Source of the DNA: CAVQBP01 sp963710745
GTDB lineage: Bacteria > Bacteroidota > Ignavibacteria > Ignavibacteriales > Ignavibacteriaceae
Length of the DNA: 64,000 bases
Assembly (NCBI GenBank): GCA_963710745.1
Contig: CAVQBP010000019.1
Span: 496,001-560,000, forward strand
Direction: 5' to 3'
Of the stretch, positions 62,006 through 64,000 are shown piece after piece. A model generated the notes under the pieces. That model had not been told where the DNA came from. It did not search any database and saw nothing but the letters and a program-made list of their open reading frames with translations. The stretch's first letter is position 1. Every line of letters starts with the position of its first letter. The translations under genes were made by a program, and so were the position numbers.

Positions 62006-63976
62006 ATGGAAACAGCAGTACAAGACTACCCGTTGTTAAAAGATCCGGAAATGAAGGAAATTCTCGAAAGTTTCCTGATAGAAACCAGGGAAATTTTAGA
62101 GAAGCTCGATGTTGATTTAATGGAGCTGGAAAAAAGAGCCGATGATCAGGAATTGCTCAACCAGGTTTTCAGATCTTTTCATACAATTAAAGGGACATCC
62201 GGATTCTTTGGTCTTAATAAGCTCACCAGCATCACTCATAAATGTGAAGATATTCTTAATAAATTAAGAAAGGGTGAAGCTAAATTAAATTCGGGCATAA
62301 TGGATTCTATCCTTTTATCTTATGATAAAATAAGAGATCTTCTGGTAAGTATAGAAACTAATTTCAACGAAGATGTCAATATAGATAAAGCGCTTTCCGA
62401 ATTAACAAAGACGCTTGATTCATTGGAAATCAATGGTTTAAATAAAACTCCTGACAGCAAAGTTAAAGAGTCTCCTGTTAAAGGAAAAACCAAAACAAAA
62501 AAACCGGTAAAAAACAGTAAAACATCCAAAACAGTAAAAAAGACTAAAACATCCGAAACAATAAAAAACAAAACACAGGGAAGTGTAAAGGAAGAAAAAC
62601 CGGCTTCCAGCAACAAAACTGCTGAAGGACTTAATATAATAAAAGTTGTAAAAGAAATTGATGAAGAAATTGAGCAGGAAGAATTTGATGAAAACCTTAC
62701 TGCTGTTGAGGAAGCTAAAACAGAAACTGATGAACCAAACAATCCCGGTAATGAAAAAAATGCTATTACAAGGCTGAAAGAAATCAGGCAGAAAGACAAT
62801 ACAATAAGAGTTGATGTTGAACGTCTTGATGAATTGTTAAATATAGCATCAGAACTGGTGTTAGGCAGGAACAGGCTGGCACAGGTAAGTTCAGAATTTG
62901 CACTGGAATATGAAGGGACAAAACTCTCCAGGGACCTGGCCGAAGCAACCAGGCAGATTGATTTGATGATGAATGAACTGCAGTTAGTCGTAATGAAAAC
63001 ACGTATGGTGAAAATTGGTAAAGTGTTCAACCGTTTTCCACGTGTTGTCAGAGATTTATCAAAAGAATCCAGGAAAAATGTTAAGCTTGAATTGAATGGA
63101 GAAGAAACAGAATTAGATAAGACTTTAATTGAAGAAATTAATGATCCGCTCGTACACCTGATTCGTAATTCGATTGATCATGGAATAGAATCTCCGGAAG
63201 AAAGAAAAAAAATCGGTAAAGATCCGGCAGGTACAATTACACTTTCTGCTGAACACGAAGGAAACCATATTATAATTACAATTGAAGATGACGGCAAAGG
63301 CATAGATCCCGAAGTAATTAAAGAAAAAGCCATTAGCAAAGGATTGATCTCAAAAGAAAAAGCTAAAGAACTAACAACCAATGATGCGTATAATCTGATT
63401 TTTCTCCCGGGATTTTCAACTGCAGAAATAGTTACAAATATATCCGGACGCGGGGTAGGGATGGATGTTGTTAAAACAAATGTAACTAAACTGCGCGGCT
63501 TAATAAATATCGAATCGAAAGTCGGGGCCGGAACAAAAATAATTATAAAGCTTCCTCTCACACTGGCAATTATTCCGGGTATGATTGTTAAAGTTAATGA
63601 ACAATCAATGGTTATTCCGTTAAACTCGATTACGGAAGTTGTAAGGGTGCATCTTGATAATATAAACACTATCAGCGGGCGTGAAGTAATAAGAATGAGA
63701 GACAGCGTTATCCCGTTGCTTGGAATTGACGAATTGCTCAATGATGTTTCTTACAATAAAGATAAAGTATGGCAGTATGTTGTCGTTGTCGGCATTGCTG
63801 AAAAAAGATTTGGAATTAAAGTAGATCATTTAATCGGTCAAAAAGAAATAGTTATTAAATCACTCGGAACTTATTTGGGGACTATTGAAGGAATCGCCGG
63901 TTCCACTATTTTAGGTGATGGAACAGTAATTATGATTCTTGATATAGGTGAATTGATTCATAAACTGGAAGTGTAG
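62006..63976 (+). CDS. cheA: Chemotaxis histidine kinase CheA
   Basis: A 656-residue kinase. P1 HPt domain: FRSFHTIKGTSGFFGL with phospho-His59. Residues 150-245 are a Lys/Thr/Ser-rich low-complexity linker; a folded P2 (CheY-binding) domain is not recognisable. P3 dimerisation begins at RVDVERLDELLNIASELVLGRN. P4 ATPase: HLIRNSIDHGIESPEER (N box), EDDGKGIDPEVI (G1), FLPGFSTAE and SGRGVGMDVVKTNV (G2). P5 CheW-like domain covers 520-655 (IPLNSITEVVRV, SVIPLLGIDELL). It phosphorylates CheY and CheB. It follows the CheZ-like gene by four bases. Confidence 0.95.
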   Translation: METAVQDYPLLKDPEMKEILESFLIETREILEKLDVDLMELEKRADDQELLNQVFRSFHTIKGTSGFFGLNKLTSITHKCEDILNKLRKGEAKLNSGIMDSILLSYDKIRDLLVSIETNFNEDVNIDKALSELTKTLDSLEINGLNKTPDSKVKESPVKGKTKTKKPVKNSKTSKTVKKTKTSETIKNKTQGSVKEEKPASSNKTAEGLNIIKVVKEIDEEIEQEEFDENLTAVEEAKTETDEPNNPGNEKNAITRLKEIRQKDNTIRVDVERLDELLNIASELVLGRNRLAQVSSEFALEYEGTKLSRDLAEATRQIDLMMNELQLVVMKTRMVKIGKVFNRFPRVVRDLSKESRKNVKLELNGEETELDKTLIEEINDPLVHLIRNSIDHGIESPEERKKIGKDPAGTITLSAEHEGNHIIITIEDDGKGIDPEVIKEKAISKGLISKEKAKELTTNDAYNLIFLPGFSTAEIVTNISGRGVGMDVVKTNVTKLRGLINIESKVGAGTKIIIKLPLTLAIIPGMIVKVNEQSMVIPLNSITEVVRVHLDNINTISGREVIRMRDSVIPLLGIDELLNDVSYNKDKVWQYVVVVGIAEKRFGIKVDHLIGQKEIVIKSLGTYLGTIEGIAGSTILGDGTVIMILDIGELIHKLEV

Positions 63977-63986
63977 GTTAGCTAAA

Positions 63987-64000
63987 ATGATTAATGTAAT
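63987..64000 (+). CDS. Start of a further chemotaxis gene, possibly cheB (partial)
   Basis: An ATG ten bases after the cheA stop reads MINV before the window ends. CheB receivers often start MINVLVVDDS, and cheB is missing from the cluster so far. Only four codons are visible, so this is a guess from context. Confidence 0.35.

Noticed and set aside
62320..63030. 236-residue open frame on the minus strand inside cheA
   Set aside because: It is antisense to the linker and dimerisation part of cheA; its Ser/Leu/Phe-rich composition is that of a shadow of Lys/Glu/Thr-rich coding sequence.
63178..63741. 187-residue minus-strand frame inside cheA
   Set aside because: Opposite to the ATPase and CheW-like parts of cheA, whose motifs are intact; no ribosome-binding site.
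1..64000. tRNA, rRNA, CRISPR arrays, intact IS transposases, prophage genes
   Set aside because: I looked for T-loop-like sequences, regular spaced repeats and transposase or integrase motifs in gaps and saw none; a covariance-model search would be needed to exclude degenerate RNA genes.

Overview
The window is AT-rich, densely coded DNA from a free-living bacterium of the Bacteroidetes/Chlorobi group, most likely an Ignavibacteria-type member. This rests on the type IX secretion C-terminal sorting domain of the S41 peptidase (YPNPFNPTT start), TonB-dependent receptors with carboxypeptidase-regulatory N-termini, two promoters of the TTG-N20-TAnnTTTG type, and many Ignavibacteria-like families (DUF6132, DUF4402-like, a complete-thioester alpha-2-macroglobulin, GH47). 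No rRNA, tRNA, CRISPR array, phage or intact transposase was seen. Taxonomy is inferred from protein resemblance only.

Layout. 1-1.4 kb: a SatD / DUF3307-type pair. 1.4-4 kb (minus): a persulfide-sulfur operon (persulfide dioxygenase-rhodanese fusion, TauE/SafE exporter, membrane-anchored rhodanese, DUF6132). 4-8 kb: a TIGR02757 protein, an OPT transporter and a secreted protein. 8.2-12.5 kb: def-fmt, then the transsulfuration pair cystathionine beta-synthase and cystathionine gamma-synthase/lyase. 12.5-18.4 kb: a secreted GH30-like glycosidase (minus), a secreted protein and a TonB-dependent receptor. 18.4-18.9 kb: a four-helix-bundle (23S rRNA IVS-type) gene bracketed by a perfect 28-bp direct repeat and inverted low-complexity arrays. 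18.9-25.8 kb: xseA-xseB-dxs, a Gfo/Idh/MocA oxidoreductase, a PhoB/PhoR-like two-component pair whose kinase is frameshifted, then rplU-rpmA. 25.8-30.5 kb (minus): malate dehydrogenase, an RsbW-like ATPase, and an envelope protein pair. 30.8-35.3 kb: nuoABCDEF, ending at nuoF beside a nested inverted-repeat, MITE-like intergenic region. 35.7-41.1 kb: ferritin, hemF, pcrA and a phosphofructokinase with PPi-type residues.

41.1-57.1 kb is cell-envelope and exported functions: a 38-residue membrane peptide, an 1800-residue alpha-2-macroglobulin lipoprotein, GH47 mannosidase-like protein, DUF3795, DUF4402-like protein, an EntS-like MFS exporter, a T9SS-secreted S41 peptidase, a TonB-dependent receptor and a membrane-anchored unknown. 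57.5-64 kb is a chemotaxis operon: cheW, a HEAT-repeat protein, cheR, two stand-alone receivers, a CheZ-like phosphatase with a FliM/CheZ-type CheY-binding tail, cheA, and the start of a probable cheB at the edge.

The strongest leads are the repeat-bracketed four-helix-bundle gene, the 150-bp MITE-like element after nuoF, the CheZ-like protein and HEAT protein in the che operon, the kinase frameshift, and the uncalled 38-codon gene at 41.1-41.2 kb. I saw no clear wholly new multi-gene system.
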